A DNA stretch of 64,000 nt, taken from NCBI GenBank assembly GCA_047967505.1, contig CM106539.1; one strand, given 5' to 3'. A program made the translations under genes and the position numbers. The stretch comes from Dipteris shenzhenensis (Eukaryota; Polypodiophyta; Polypodiopsida; Gleicheniales). Shown piece by piece: positions 52,708 to 62,949 of the stretch; position 1 is the stretch's first letter; each line of letters begins with the position of its first letter. Below the pieces are notes generated by a model. That model saw nothing but the letters and a program-made list of their open reading frames with translations. It ran no database searches and was not told the DNA's origin.

Positions 52708-54719
52708 ATGGACCCTCCCTCTCCAGATGCCTACCGCGTGATCTTGACAGAGCAATAGTCGTCTGGGGTACAACAGGTTGCCAATGACTTTGCCCTCACT
52801 TCCGTCTATGGCAAAGTCATTGGACACTCTCCCTCCAGACCAGCCATCAGGGACTGGCTCCAGTCCACTCTTATGCTAGAGGACAGCCACATCGAGGAGG
52901 TGGCCCTTATGGGAAGGGGCATCTTCTGGCATAAACTCTCCACTGTGAAAGTTGCGAGCAACCTGATTGCTGGTTCCCCTACATCTGTGGGTGGAAAGAT
53001 CATCATGATAGTCCCTTGGTACTGAGGATTCAATGCAACGGACTTTGATGCTCGTTTCCGCATACCTCGTCACCCAGTGACGCTAGCTTTTTCAGGCCTT
53101 GCTGCTGAGTTGCGGCCGATAGTCAGGGACCTGGGTTCTCACTTTGGCTGGGTGATGCATGATGCTTTCGCCGACGCGGTTACTGCGGCAGGAGCTCCCA
53201 GAGTCCGTGTGGCTGCGGCAGACCCTGCGTCCCTCCCTGCAGTGATTGAGATCGTGACAGATGCTGGCAGCATTACTCAGAGCATGGTAGTCACAGGACA
53301 GCCAGGCCAGTGCTTGAGGTGTCACGGATTTGGGCACCTGGCTGCTGCTTGTCCACGCTTCTCCAGCTCCTCTCGGCCCCCCCGCCCCCCCCTCTCAGCC
53401 CCCCCCCTCCCTCCGGGCAGCCACGTCAGGAAGAGCAGAGGCAGCCGGAGTCCGGTCCAGAGGTGGCTGGCAGCTGGACCGAGGTCAGAAGGAAAAGAGG
53501 AAAGAATAAGAAGAATTCTGACAGAGGCAAGGAGGCAGAGGTTACCCAACCTGCAGCAGCGCCTCAGAGATCTGACAGGCAGCCGCCCCAGGGTCCTGGG
53601 AGAGCTTCTTCTTCATCTGCAGCCCGCCCTCCGCAGCCTCAGGTCCCCCTCTCTTCCGATCCCCAGCTCCCTTCCACTCAGCCCCAGCCCCTACCCCAGC
53701 CGCAGCCCCCTCTTCCCGACCCGCAGCATCAGCCCCCGCCTCTTCCTCTTCAGCCCCCTCCTCTTCCTCTTCAGCCCCAGTCCCAGCCCCAGCCCCATCC
53801 TCCCTCCCCCGCCCCTCTCAGCTCTTCCGCAGTGTCAGCTGCACCGGTGGTTCCTCAGCCGCGGGCAGCCCCCACTCCCCCTCCTCCGCCCCTCCCGCTA
53901 GTCGCTTCCGTGGAGTCTGAGTTGCCTACCCCTCAGCCTCCTTCCCCTTTCCCACGCCAGGCAGGGCATCCCGAGTTTGCACCACCCCTAGAGCAGTCTT
54001 CCTTGTCTGCTAGCCCGACCCCCTCAGTTGCAGACTCTGACGGGCCTCAGCTCCAGGAGAGAGAGCTTCCTCGTGACTTCTGCAGATCCGGTCCCTGGGA
54101 TTACTTGGATGTGGCCGACCTCGGGACCTTCCCTGCTTGCCTCGACATCAGTATCTTCCTGCTCCGTAAAGGGGCGGATGGGAAGATCGCAGCCTTGGCC
54201 CCAAGGGATGGCCCCAGCTTTGCTTTCACCTTTCTCAGCGACGGCACCGAGATTTGGACAGACGACTCAGTCTGGGAGGCTCTCAGAGAGCAGACGCACG
54301 CTCAGATTTGCTCCTGGATAGGCCCGTCGGGTGGACAGCTTCTCGAGACTCAGTGGTCCGAGGGTGACGTGCGCCTGCGGTGGCGTTGCGCCGCCAAGCG
54401 TTTCAGATTGATTGTGATCCTCAGGCCCCCTCTGTCGTGGCCCCTCCCCCAGGATGTCAGAGCCTGGACTCCTCAGAAACTTCGCGCCTTCTACGGGATG
54501 ACTACCTCAGAGATCTCGAGTTGGCTCGAGAAAGCGTTTGTCCATGGCACCAAAGGCCTCACGCCTTTGCTAAAAGTTTTGAAGAACGGGCAGGATGACC
54601 CCGCCTCCCCCTCCAAACCTTCACAAAAGCGTCAGCGCCTTCATTCCAAAATTTCAGCCTCTTCATCGACCTCAGCCGCGAGCAGACAGTTGTTCGCAGC
54701 CTACCAGTCCTCATCATGA
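52708..54719 (+). pseudogene. LINE-3 ORF1: RNA-binding protein with zinc knuckle
   Basis: ATG 52708 (MDPPSPDAYRVILTEQ) is followed in frame by TAG at 52756 and TGA at 53024. Otherwise the frame gives a DUF4283-like domain (GKVIGHSPSRPAIRDWLQ, GRGIFWHKL, PVTLAFSGLAAEL) and the CCHC knuckle CLRCHGFGHLAAAC at about 53310-53350. A frameshift in the poly-C tract near 53385 leads to a basic segment (VRRKRGKNKKNSDR), a long Pro/Gln-rich linker and a C-terminal domain (GPWDYLDVADLGTFPACLDI, DDSVWEALREQ). It ends at TGA 54717-54719, which overlaps the ATG of ORF2 as ATGA. Confidence 0.85.
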
Positions 54720-57700
54720 GCTTACACCTTGTCTCCTGGAACGTGATCGGGTTTCATTCTTCTGGCACCCGTGGTCCTAGGAAGCTCATCTTGAGACAAG
54801 AACTTCAGCCAGCAGTGATTGGTCGCTTGGATATACTCCTGCTCCAGGAGCATAAGCTTTCAGTGACTCATTCCCGTAGCTACGGGAAGATCCTCCCTGG
54901 ACGCTCTCACACTTATTTGGAGCCCTCGATCGGTGCACAGGGGAGGAGTGGCGGTGTCTGTACTTCCATTTGCGAGTCGTTTGCCCAGGGAGTTTTTGGC
55001 CATGGTACGTTGATCCCAGGCCGTGCACTTTGGGTTGGCCTAGAGTTGGAGGGCTCCAAAATAGGAATCCTCAACATCTATGCACCCACAGACCTCCGAT
55101 GCAGAGCCACTTTCTGGAGGACACTCACAGAGATTTTCCCAGACATGGATTCGTGGATTGTTGGAGGTGACTTCAACAATCTGGAGACTTTGGAGGACCA
55201 GCAGGGCAGAGGACCAGAGTTTACATGTATAGCTCAGGCAGAGCAGTCCGCTCGAGACTCCTTTATCTTCGCGACAGGAGGTAGGGACAGCTGGAGAGAC
55301 CCGTCCTTCCGCCGATGGCACGGGAGTTTGGACTTCTCGTGGGGCTTCCGCAGGGAAGGAGGCAGACTCCTGGAGAGACTGGACAGATTTTATGTCAGTG
55401 ATTGGGCCATCAGCAGAGGTGGTCAGGTGGGTGTAGTGCCAGGGACGACACTCTCCGACCACGCGCCAGTGCTCTTATGACTAGACTCGGCAGCTCAGTC
55501 CCTTTCTCCCCGTTCGTGCAGGATTCCTGATTCCATCTTCTCTAGGGAGGAGGTGCGCAGTAGTATCGGTAGCCTTTGGGACAGAGATTGGGGCGAGTGC
55601 GTGGATCTGGTAGAGTCGGTGGCGCAGGCTTTGCAGGAGTCCAGCCAGATTTGCCAGCTCGCAGCCCTTCAGGTTCGCCAGGAGTGGTGGGGCAGAGAGA
55701 GAGCTCTTCGTAGGGACCTCGCCTCCATTCAGCGACTCCAGCAGGCAGCTCCGGGTTCGGAGGAGCTTCGGATCCAGGCCCTTCGAGCCAGAGCCCTTCT
55801 TGAGGAGACTCTCCAGCGTCGCTCAGAGTTTTCTTATCACGCCTCCCTCTCCTACTGGGCTCGGAAGGGCGACCGGATGAGCAAAGAGTTCTTCAGGACG
55901 CATGGCCAGAGGGCAGCAGGTGATCAGCTCCGGAGTCTTAGGACAGCGGAGGGGCACATCGTTACTAATCCGGAAGAGGTCTTGGGGTTGGCTACCGACT
56001 TCTACAGGACTCTTTTCCAGCAGGAGCAGCTTGCCCCCCGTACTAGACGTTCCCGCAAGGAGGTGTGGAGGCACATTCCAGCCCTTGTTCAGCCCAGCAT
56101 GCAGACGACGTTGATGGCACCGTTCACTACTGTCGAGATGCAAGAGGCCTTGATGGCCATCGATGGGCAGAAATGCCCTGGCGAGGATGGGCTCTCTCGC
56201 ACTTTCTTCACCTCTTTCTGGGATCAGATCCATCAGCCCCTCCTAGCAGCCCTCCAGAGGATTTTCAGCAGCGAACATATGCCAGAGAGCCTCTCTTTGG
56301 GATTGATTTGCCTCATCCCGAAGGGAGGAGACCGACAGGAGATCCGTCAGTGGCGCCCGATCACTCTCCTCACCACTGCCTACAAAATCCTTGCCAAGAT
56401 GATCAGCGCCAGAGTTCGGCCACTACTTCCTGACCTCATTCATGACACTCAGACAGGCTTTGTCCAAGATCGCAGTATCTTGGATAATGTCTTCACCTTC
56501 TCAGAGGCGACGGAGTGGGCTCAGCACAGCGGGTCGCACTTAGCCATCCTACTTCTCGACTTTGAGAAGGCCTACGATCGAGTGGACTGGTCCTTCCTGG
56601 AGGGTACTTTGGAGAGACTGGGATTCCCAGTAGGATGGATTCAGGGTATCTCAGCGTTATACAGGACAGCTTCCAGTAGGGTCATCATCGGCGGCAGGAT
56701 GGGAGAGCGATTTCGATTGGAGAGATCAGTGCGTCAGGGTTGCCTCCTCGCTCCTTACCTGTTTCTCTTCTTCGTCGAGGCGATGACATACTACTTTCGG
56801 GCGAGGTTGACCGGGATCTGGGGTGTTCGCCTTCCCATCAGGGAGGACACGGAGCTCCTGGACTCGGAGGATGCAGATGACACAGCGCTGTACGTTCAGG
56901 ATGATGAGATGATGCTGGAGAGGGTGAGACTGGCCTTAGAGGTCTTCTGCTCGGCAGCCGGTGCGAAAATCAACTGGAACAAATCAGTTGGTTTTCTCAC
57001 AAACCCTGGGGCATGCTCACAGTGGGGGAGGTTTTTGGGTTTCAGATGGATCCCGCGGGGGCAGACAGCTAGATATCTTGGCTTTCAGGTCGGCCTGGAC
57101 ATCACGCCAGCTCAGCAGTTTCTCCCGGTGCTAGATTCCATTCGACGGAAGCTGGCTTTCTGGAGCACTGCTAAGCTCTCTCTTGCAAGTCGTGCTCTTG
57201 TAGTCAACCAGGTTCTCCTGGCCACGGCCTGGTATGTGGCCTCTTGTTGGTGCTTCTCGAGATCCAGCGTGGCACAGCTCAGGAGGATGGTCCGGAATTT
57301 TCTGTGGTCTGGAGGGGATGGTCTCAGAGATACCAGAGCCAGAGTAGCCTGGCAGACAGTCATTCTTCCGCAGGTTGAGGGTGGCTTGGGGGTCATTGAT
57401 CCTGAGCTTCAGAGTCAGGCCCTGCTGGGCAAGTTAGTTATCCGTGGTTTGACCCCGGGGGGGCAAACGTGGAAGATGTTACTTCAGCAGGGGATCAGTT
57501 CTTGCGTCCCGCGCCGAGGTGGAGAGTGGCTACCGTCCCTCCGGTGGATCTTCACCTCTGCACCGCTTACTCACCCCCGCTCCCCGCTCATTCGTAGCCT
57601 TCTCACGGTTTGGAGGCGACTCCGTCTCAGTCTCCTCCAGTCCCCTCCTAGTAGTCAGGAGGAGATCGACCGCCAGCTGCTCATCTGGAACGATCAGGTC

Positions 57701-58310
57701 AGAGATACCTTGGGCCTTTAGCTGGGGGAGAGGTCACATATCCTGTGGGACGGTTGGATGCGGGGGCCAGCCCGGTCCCTTCGAGTTTGGAGGGACACTT
57801 ACAGACACTTGGAGACCGTTGCTCTAGCAGCCGCAGCTGGAGGTGTCCGTGGAGCTCAGGCGAGACGCACAGAGATAGACGGAGCGATTCTTGCCGGTTG
57901 GTTGGTTCCACCCGAGATTCAGATCCTTATGCCTGGTGATGACCGTTGGCTTGGACAGTTCACCCCCCGTGGCATCCCACTGGTGGTTGCAGGCCGGATG
58001 GACGACACCTCTGTTTCCTTCTTCGCGGTTTTGGGGACGGCCGACTCAGGAGAGAGGGTGTGCTCATCGACCCCCTTCTCTCGTGGCAGAGGGTTCGGGT
58101 CGTAGGCCTCGTGGGGAAGGTTTGGCGGATCGATCCTAGTATAGAGCAGGATCAACTGCGGTTATGGCGACTCTGGCTTTGGGAGGGGCGGGCCCTGTCA
58201 CAGCTTGATTGGGACCCAGGTGAGTGGAGATGGCCAGAGGTTGTGGCAGGCCAGGGGCCAACTCCTTTCTTTGCTTACAGCACGACATTGGGCAGGAGAG
58301 TTCTCGGGAG
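54716..58310 (+). pseudogene. LINE-3 ORF2: endonuclease, reverse transcriptase and C-terminal region
   Basis: From ATG 54716 the endonuclease shows SWNVIGF, LLQEHKLS, IVGGDFNN, RLDRFYVSDW and LSDHAPV. TGA at 55478 interrupts the frame, which continues unchanged through RT: LLDFEKAYDRVDWSF, RQGCLLAPYLFLFF and a catalytic block reading DADDTALY, so both Asp are kept but the aromatic of Y/FADD is Asp. The thumb has SRALVVNQVLLATAWYVASC. A TAG at 57719 is followed by the same frame (ERSHILWDGWMRGPARSLRV), then a frameshift near 58040. The frame ends TTLGRRVLGRM where the inverted block begins. Confidence 0.9.
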
Positions 58311-58930
58311 GATGCATAATCTCACTCCAGATGTCGGCCATGACCTGGACAGTCGAAAGAGAGGTACCACCGAGGATCTGCGCGCAGCACGAGGTCCAAA
58401 TGTGCCATCCAGCGATGTTGCTAATAATCTCCCAGACTGGTTGCCTCTCCTGAGATCCTGTGTCCGCCTCTGCCAGGTGCGGCAGGATGCCCTCAAGCGG
58501 CCCCCAAGTCCCCTATGTGATAAGGAACATGGGGTCCTGCGGGCCTGCCTCGAACAACTGATGAAAGCCAGGAGTGGTGCTGCACCAGCAGAACGCGCCC
58601 CAGGTGATCAAACCTAGCTGCGGTGCTGCGCGAGTAAGGATCCCGAAGGTCCACCTCCACACTTCCTGGGCGCGAGTGCAGCTCCACAGGCAATGTTTTG
58701 GTGACTCCTCGTCCTCATGACAAATCTGACAAAGTCCATCCTGACCAATCTGCCGCAACCAGCTCCCCACTGGAAGACCCTTGTGGGCAAGTGGCCAAAG
58801 GAAGTAGGAAATCTTCCGCGGCCGCCAGCTCTCCCACAAGGCCTTCCAGAAGGCCTGCAAAAATAGCCTGGAGATACCCTGAGCATACCAACTGGGCCGC
58901 TGGGTGGGCGGGCGGCTCTGCACACACACT
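58311..58930 (-). pseudogene. LINE-3 zf-RVT region, inverted relative to the rest of the element
   Basis: Only the minus strand gives the expected ORF2 C-terminus. From 58930: FWKALWESWRPRKISYFLWP, LAHKGLPVGSWLRQIGQDGL and CQICHEDEESPKHCLWSC with CX2C...HX4C, then EVWRWTFGILTRAAPQLG. After a TAG at 58515-58513 the same frame continues (VWEIISNIAGWHIWTSCCAQ) to about 58311. Both flanks are + strand LINE-3 sequence and the target duplication encloses everything, so this is an inversion inside the element. Breakpoints are approximate. Confidence 0.82.
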
Positions 58931-59246
58931 CAGAGGCCAGTGGGACCAGATACAGGGAGATTCCCGGGCTGGCCGGGAGAAGCGGAGACGTTTCCTCCGA
59001 GATTGGGATACGCAGGGCCTCTTCTTCGAGCATACTTCTTAGGGCCTTCAGTGGCACTATTCACCACCTCTCTGGCTGTTTATTCACACGCGCCTGATCC
59101 CTCCGTGAGAGAGAGCTTTTTGTTTCCATTTAGGGCTGCGTCCGATTTGTGAACGCAGCCCCGTCAGCTGCAAAACTGACCTCATGTATCTTGTTTTTTC
59201 GAAGTAATATAATCAGCACTGTTTTTTCGGCAAAAAATAAAATAAA
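58931..59246 (+). other. LINE-3 ORF2 end, 3' UTR and A-rich tail
   Basis: The + strand resumes with QIQGDSRAGREKRRRFLRDW and FFEHTS then TAG, plausibly the last residues of ORF2. The rest is 3' UTR with two hairpins and ends AAAAAATAAAATAAA. Confidence 0.7.
59133..59180 (+). other. Two stem-loops in LINE-3 3' UTR
   Basis: GGGCTGCGT (59133-59141) pairs perfectly with ACGCAGCCC (59153-59161) around an 11-base loop. GTCAG (59163-59167) pairs with CTGAC (59176-59180). They sit about 70-110 bp from the tail, where some LINEs carry the structure recognised by their RT. That role is inferred. Confidence 0.65.
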
Positions 59247-59259
59247 ATTGAGTGTGCCG
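59247..59259. repeat. LINE-3 target-site duplication, right
   Basis: ATTGAGTGTGCCG, identical to 52036-52048. Confidence 0.92.
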
Positions 59260-61544
59260 GTAGGGGTCATTGGCTACGTATCCAAGCCATTGAAGCTCAC
59301 CTAGGAATATGCAGCGAGGAAGAGGAGTGCCTTTGTATTTTACACTTTTGGAGCAGCTACCGATCTTGACTGTACTGCCTATATGGAGTCTAGACTCTAT
59401 TTGGATAGCTTCTGTTGGTCATGTAGCCCTCACAATCAAAGGGGAAGGGACTACAGGCCTATAGGCTACCGTGAGTTGAAACTCATATGGAGAGACTTTG
59501 AGAAATAGGCTGATTGGAGGTGTCACCTTGTCATTGGTTGAGTGAGATTCAGCTTTGGCATGCAAAGGGGACTTGTGTGCTAAATAAGGTGGAACCTTGA
59601 ACAAAGCAGCCAAGAATTGGGTATATCTACTTGTCTCCCTACTAGACATATCATTACCACCAAGGCTGCTTTTATAGTGAGTTGAAATCTATGAAATGAT
59701 AGGCACTACATCTTAAACAAAGATAGTAAAAGTTGAAGGGGTGGTGTGATCCACTAGGGGGAGGCATGGGAGGACTACATGCATGAAGGGCCCAATCTTT
59801 CATGCTTTTATTAAAGCTGGTCAACCTTGCCCTTCATCTATTGATGTGCTCCCTCTCTCTCTCCCTCCCTCCCTCCCTCCCTCTCCCTCCTTTGTAAGAT
59901 TGGATATTTTCTCATCTTATGACGGTATATCTGAAGATAAAATCAACTCGTTGTTGACCTCCCCAAGGTGGCGAGACATGCAAAGCCATTGCACTTTGTG
60001 TATATTGGTGCAGAGTCCAGGGATAGCCACAAGGTCATGCCAAAAATATGCAGGAGAGATGGATGCATAGTTATCAACGAATGCTTCAAAGTGCAATTGA
60101 GGAAGCGCTCCAAGTAGAATATTGACTTGTCGCCAGAGCTAGGGAGACACCAAATCCTCTCTATCTCCCAGTAAATAAGGTCTTGCTTGATCATTGATTG
60201 ACCTACTACCTAGAAAGTTGGACACATTTTGGGTTACCCGGCGGGCATCCTATAAGCTTATCTCAACATCCAAATCATGAGTGCGGGTCAAGGGAGACTC
60301 CATTGTATCTCCAACCACCAAGGTTTTCTGTAGGGGCCTCAACCATCAGAAACGACAAAGCCAAGCATTAGAATTTGCATGCCCCTGTAGAGAACCATAT
60401 CACACCTATTTGGAAGAAGCAAATAACATACGTCATTCTGGGGTGACATAGAGAAGACCCTTGCCAATGGCCGATGGATGGAGTTTGTTGGGGGCAGCCA
60501 GCAACATTTTTGAAACTAGGTCAATGTTTTGAGAAGAGATAGGCGTGCAATTCAGCGAGTTCTTGAAAAAGATTTTCATACAAGTCTTTTTGGGGCTTCA
60601 ATGCACTTTCACTGCGGTGATGTTTAGCTCAAGCCATGCATACAAGACACAAAATGTAACTCTACAGTGACGTTAGACGGTGTGTACATTCGATTACAGC
60701 TCCAGGAAAAACGAAATTTCTTACAAATACATGCTCTTAATCAGCACATTGAGGCCTCAAAGAAAGTTTTGTGCAATTGCAAGTAGTGTGGAAATCCTTT
60801 GAGGCCTTAACAAGGCCTTGCTGCAGTGATGTTGCTTTCCAAATGCAATTAAAACACCCAAATGGAATATGAAGGTATGGAAAGAGATGTTTATCATAGT
60901 CTTCAAATGGTATCAAATTATGAATAAATCTGGAGGCCTGCTCTGATCACCTTCATGCCGTCATCTGTCTTTTTTCTGTACTATTTGGGGGAAATAGTTC
61001 TGTTACATGATTCTAAAATTCTTCTAGAGTGGGGTATCCAATGTAGCAATTTGAAGGTACCACTCGAAAATGTAACAAATTATTTTAAGCCTCCAGCTTT
61101 GGGAATCATTGCACATATGGTTGATTATATTGGCCCATCATATTACTAGGTAATGTTTATACGTCTTAAGGGCATTAATAATATCTTATTTTTTGGTTCT
61201 CTCCTCTTTAGAATATTTGATTATGGCAACGCATGTTCCGATAGTTTGTTCATTGTTAGGTTGTCAAGTGAAGATGCTTTTTTGTTTGACTTTAGGCTAG
61301 GAGTAGAAAGTGTTTACATTTACTGAAAATTTCTGTGAAAATATCAAATTTCTTAACATGTATATCATGAGACCATCTGCATGGCCTCTATGCTTCTTTA
61401 TGCTTTCTCCGATGTCTATTTGTGCTGTATTACAAAGAACCATCAATTTTCCAAGGGTTTCATATGACAATGACACAATAACAACCTTTTAACTGTAGCA
61501 TTGAGTGGCATTTTGGCAGTCACAAGCCGTTTTTCCTCTTCCAG
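59260..61544 (+). other. Intron end before the last coding exon
   Basis: No gene or element is recognised. Contains a CCCT/CT repeat (about 59850-59890) and short frames of 60-95 codons with no family resemblance. Ends with the acceptor at 61543-61544. Confidence 0.5.
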
Positions 61545-61764
61545 GTATCATGTATCACCTTTTGAGTATTCTCTGGGTGATTCTGGGGGAAGCTTGCAGC
61601 TGGCAGCAATGAGTGGGCAAGTAAAATGGCCTGCAGGCCCTAAGCCACCGTATCCGGAATCACTACATCAGTTTGTAACGTGGATGCTCCAATCACAAGT
61701 CGAGCTTCGTCCAAGCATTGAAGATGTGATCATCCATGTTGACAGACTTATTGCAAAGCTATAA
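61545..61764 (+). CDS. STK16-like: STK16-like kinase last coding exon: alphaG to alphaI and stop
   Basis: A pyrimidine-rich tract precedes acceptor TTCCAG (AG at 61543-61544). The first base completes the Met codon begun in the previous exon, and the frame continues YHVSPFEYSLGDSGGSLQLA. The exon encodes VKWPAGPKPPYPESLHQFV and the alphaH-alphaI helices ending DRLIAKL, then TAA at 61762-61764. The structurally important arginine sits in ELRPSIEDV. Length and end point agree with plant STK16-like proteins. The preceding intron is about 21.6 kb and holds LINE-2, an LTR miniature and LINE-3. Confidence 0.92.
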
Positions 61765-62318
61765 GCTCTTCGTTGAAAGAGGGTAAATTCCTTAAGGTGC
61801 CAAATGACTTTGGATTTTGTGATTACAAATGGACAACAAAAATTGTCTTCATCATGTGCCCTGTGCTAATTAATTTTAAATTCTCTGAATGACTTCTTTT
61901 CTGTTCTTCTTGTGTACCATTGCAGGTACCATATTGGAAGAATCATCATTTGATAATTCGTATCTGGTATCCTATGGGTTACTGGGGGCTAGTTAGTAGC
62001 TTCAATGGGGCAATTTTTCTGTATATGGAGTCCTTTTGATTCTGCTGATGTCTATGATAGGTTGTAGCTTCATATGAACACCAGGCAGAGGCTGGTTGTT
62101 CTGCTAGGATTTTATCTCGTTCTAGGTTACCCTGTGAGAAGCTTCTTGTCCTTGTTTACACTGTTAACCTAAAGCAATTATATGATCTCTTATTTACCTT
62201 ACAAGACACTCTATTGTCACTTGAGGGTAGGTGATCCCACCATACACAAGGGTGGACTGCTGCCTCCCTTGTCTTGAGGTATGCCTCAATTTGTTGCGGG
62301 TTTGTAGATAGGTGGGTA

Positions 62319-62352
<34 letters not shown>

Positions 62353-62949
62353 CCTCTCTCTCTACAGATAAGCATTGAATATTCTTGCTTTACTTTTATT
62401 TTCTTTTATTGTTACTTTTAGCCCTTCTGGTATTTACCTCAAGCTAAAGTATTTCCTTGTATGGATTGAATATTTTACAGGTCCTAGGCCTATAAAAGCA
62501 CTTAATAGTTTCTTGCTTGACGGTCCTTGTCACTAACAATCATGGAGTGGTGATGGGTGCCTTTAGCCTTTAATATTTGGGAGTATCAACATACAATCCA
62601 CTCGATCTTAAACTGAGAATGTTCTACTATATGCTGATTTCTCAAGGGAATAGATTCCGTCACATTGTTCTACTTTTCCTTTGATACTTTATTAAGATTG
62701 CATAGGCATGCTTAGCATAGTTTTTTTACTAACAAATATATGGAAATAACTTCCACTTGTAATTTGGGATCAATTAATACGAATTAGTTTGGAACCTTAA
62801 CCTTGATAGAGTAGTTATTTTACAAACACATTTCATATAATGTGGTGCCTTCCACTTTTGAGATACCCCCAAACGCTTGCAAATATTTTGTTTTATTGAA
62901 AAGGATTGGGCAAGGAGATATCATTATGTTTGGAAGTATTCTTCGATTA

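Larger units (their letters stand above)
52049..59246 (+). mobile_element. LINE-3: full-length L1-type LINE, 7.2 kb
   Basis: It is flanked by an identical 13-bp target duplication. Order: C-rich 5' region (52049-52707), ORF1 (52708-54719), ORF2 (54716 onward) with endonuclease, RT and zf-RVT, a 3' UTR with two hairpins, and a short A-rich tail (AAAAAATAAAATAAA). A block of about 620 bp near the 3' end (about 58310-58930) is inverted. Only a few stops and frameshifts separate it from open frames, so the insertion looks relatively young. Confidence 0.9.
5458..61764 (+). other. STK16-like: STK16/ATPK3-like protein kinase gene, 3' five coding exons, with giant introns
   Basis: Five exons (5458-5600, 17612-17755, 20292-20477, 39785-39909, 61545-61764) join in frame to give about 271 residues and a TAA stop. 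All introns are GT-AG, in phases 0, 0, 0 and 2, and the intron entering the first visible exon is phase 1. The order is beta3 lysine, alphaC glutamate, catalytic loop HNDLKPGN, MDFGS, RAPELW, then alphaF to alphaI, as in the STK16 (NAK-like) family and plant ATPK3-type kinases. The glycine-rich loop and N-terminus must lie in exons upstream of the window. Family members are membrane-associated Ser/Thr kinases linked to secretory traffic in animals; the plant role is less clear. Intron content accounts for nearly all of the more than 56 kb span. Function is inferred from family resemblance. Confidence 0.9.

Noticed and set aside
51991-52787. Proline-rich and Arg/Gly-rich frames of up to 255 codons on both strands
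   Set aside because: Composition artefact of the LINE-3 C-rich 5' region; all frames are open because stops are rare in C/T sequence.
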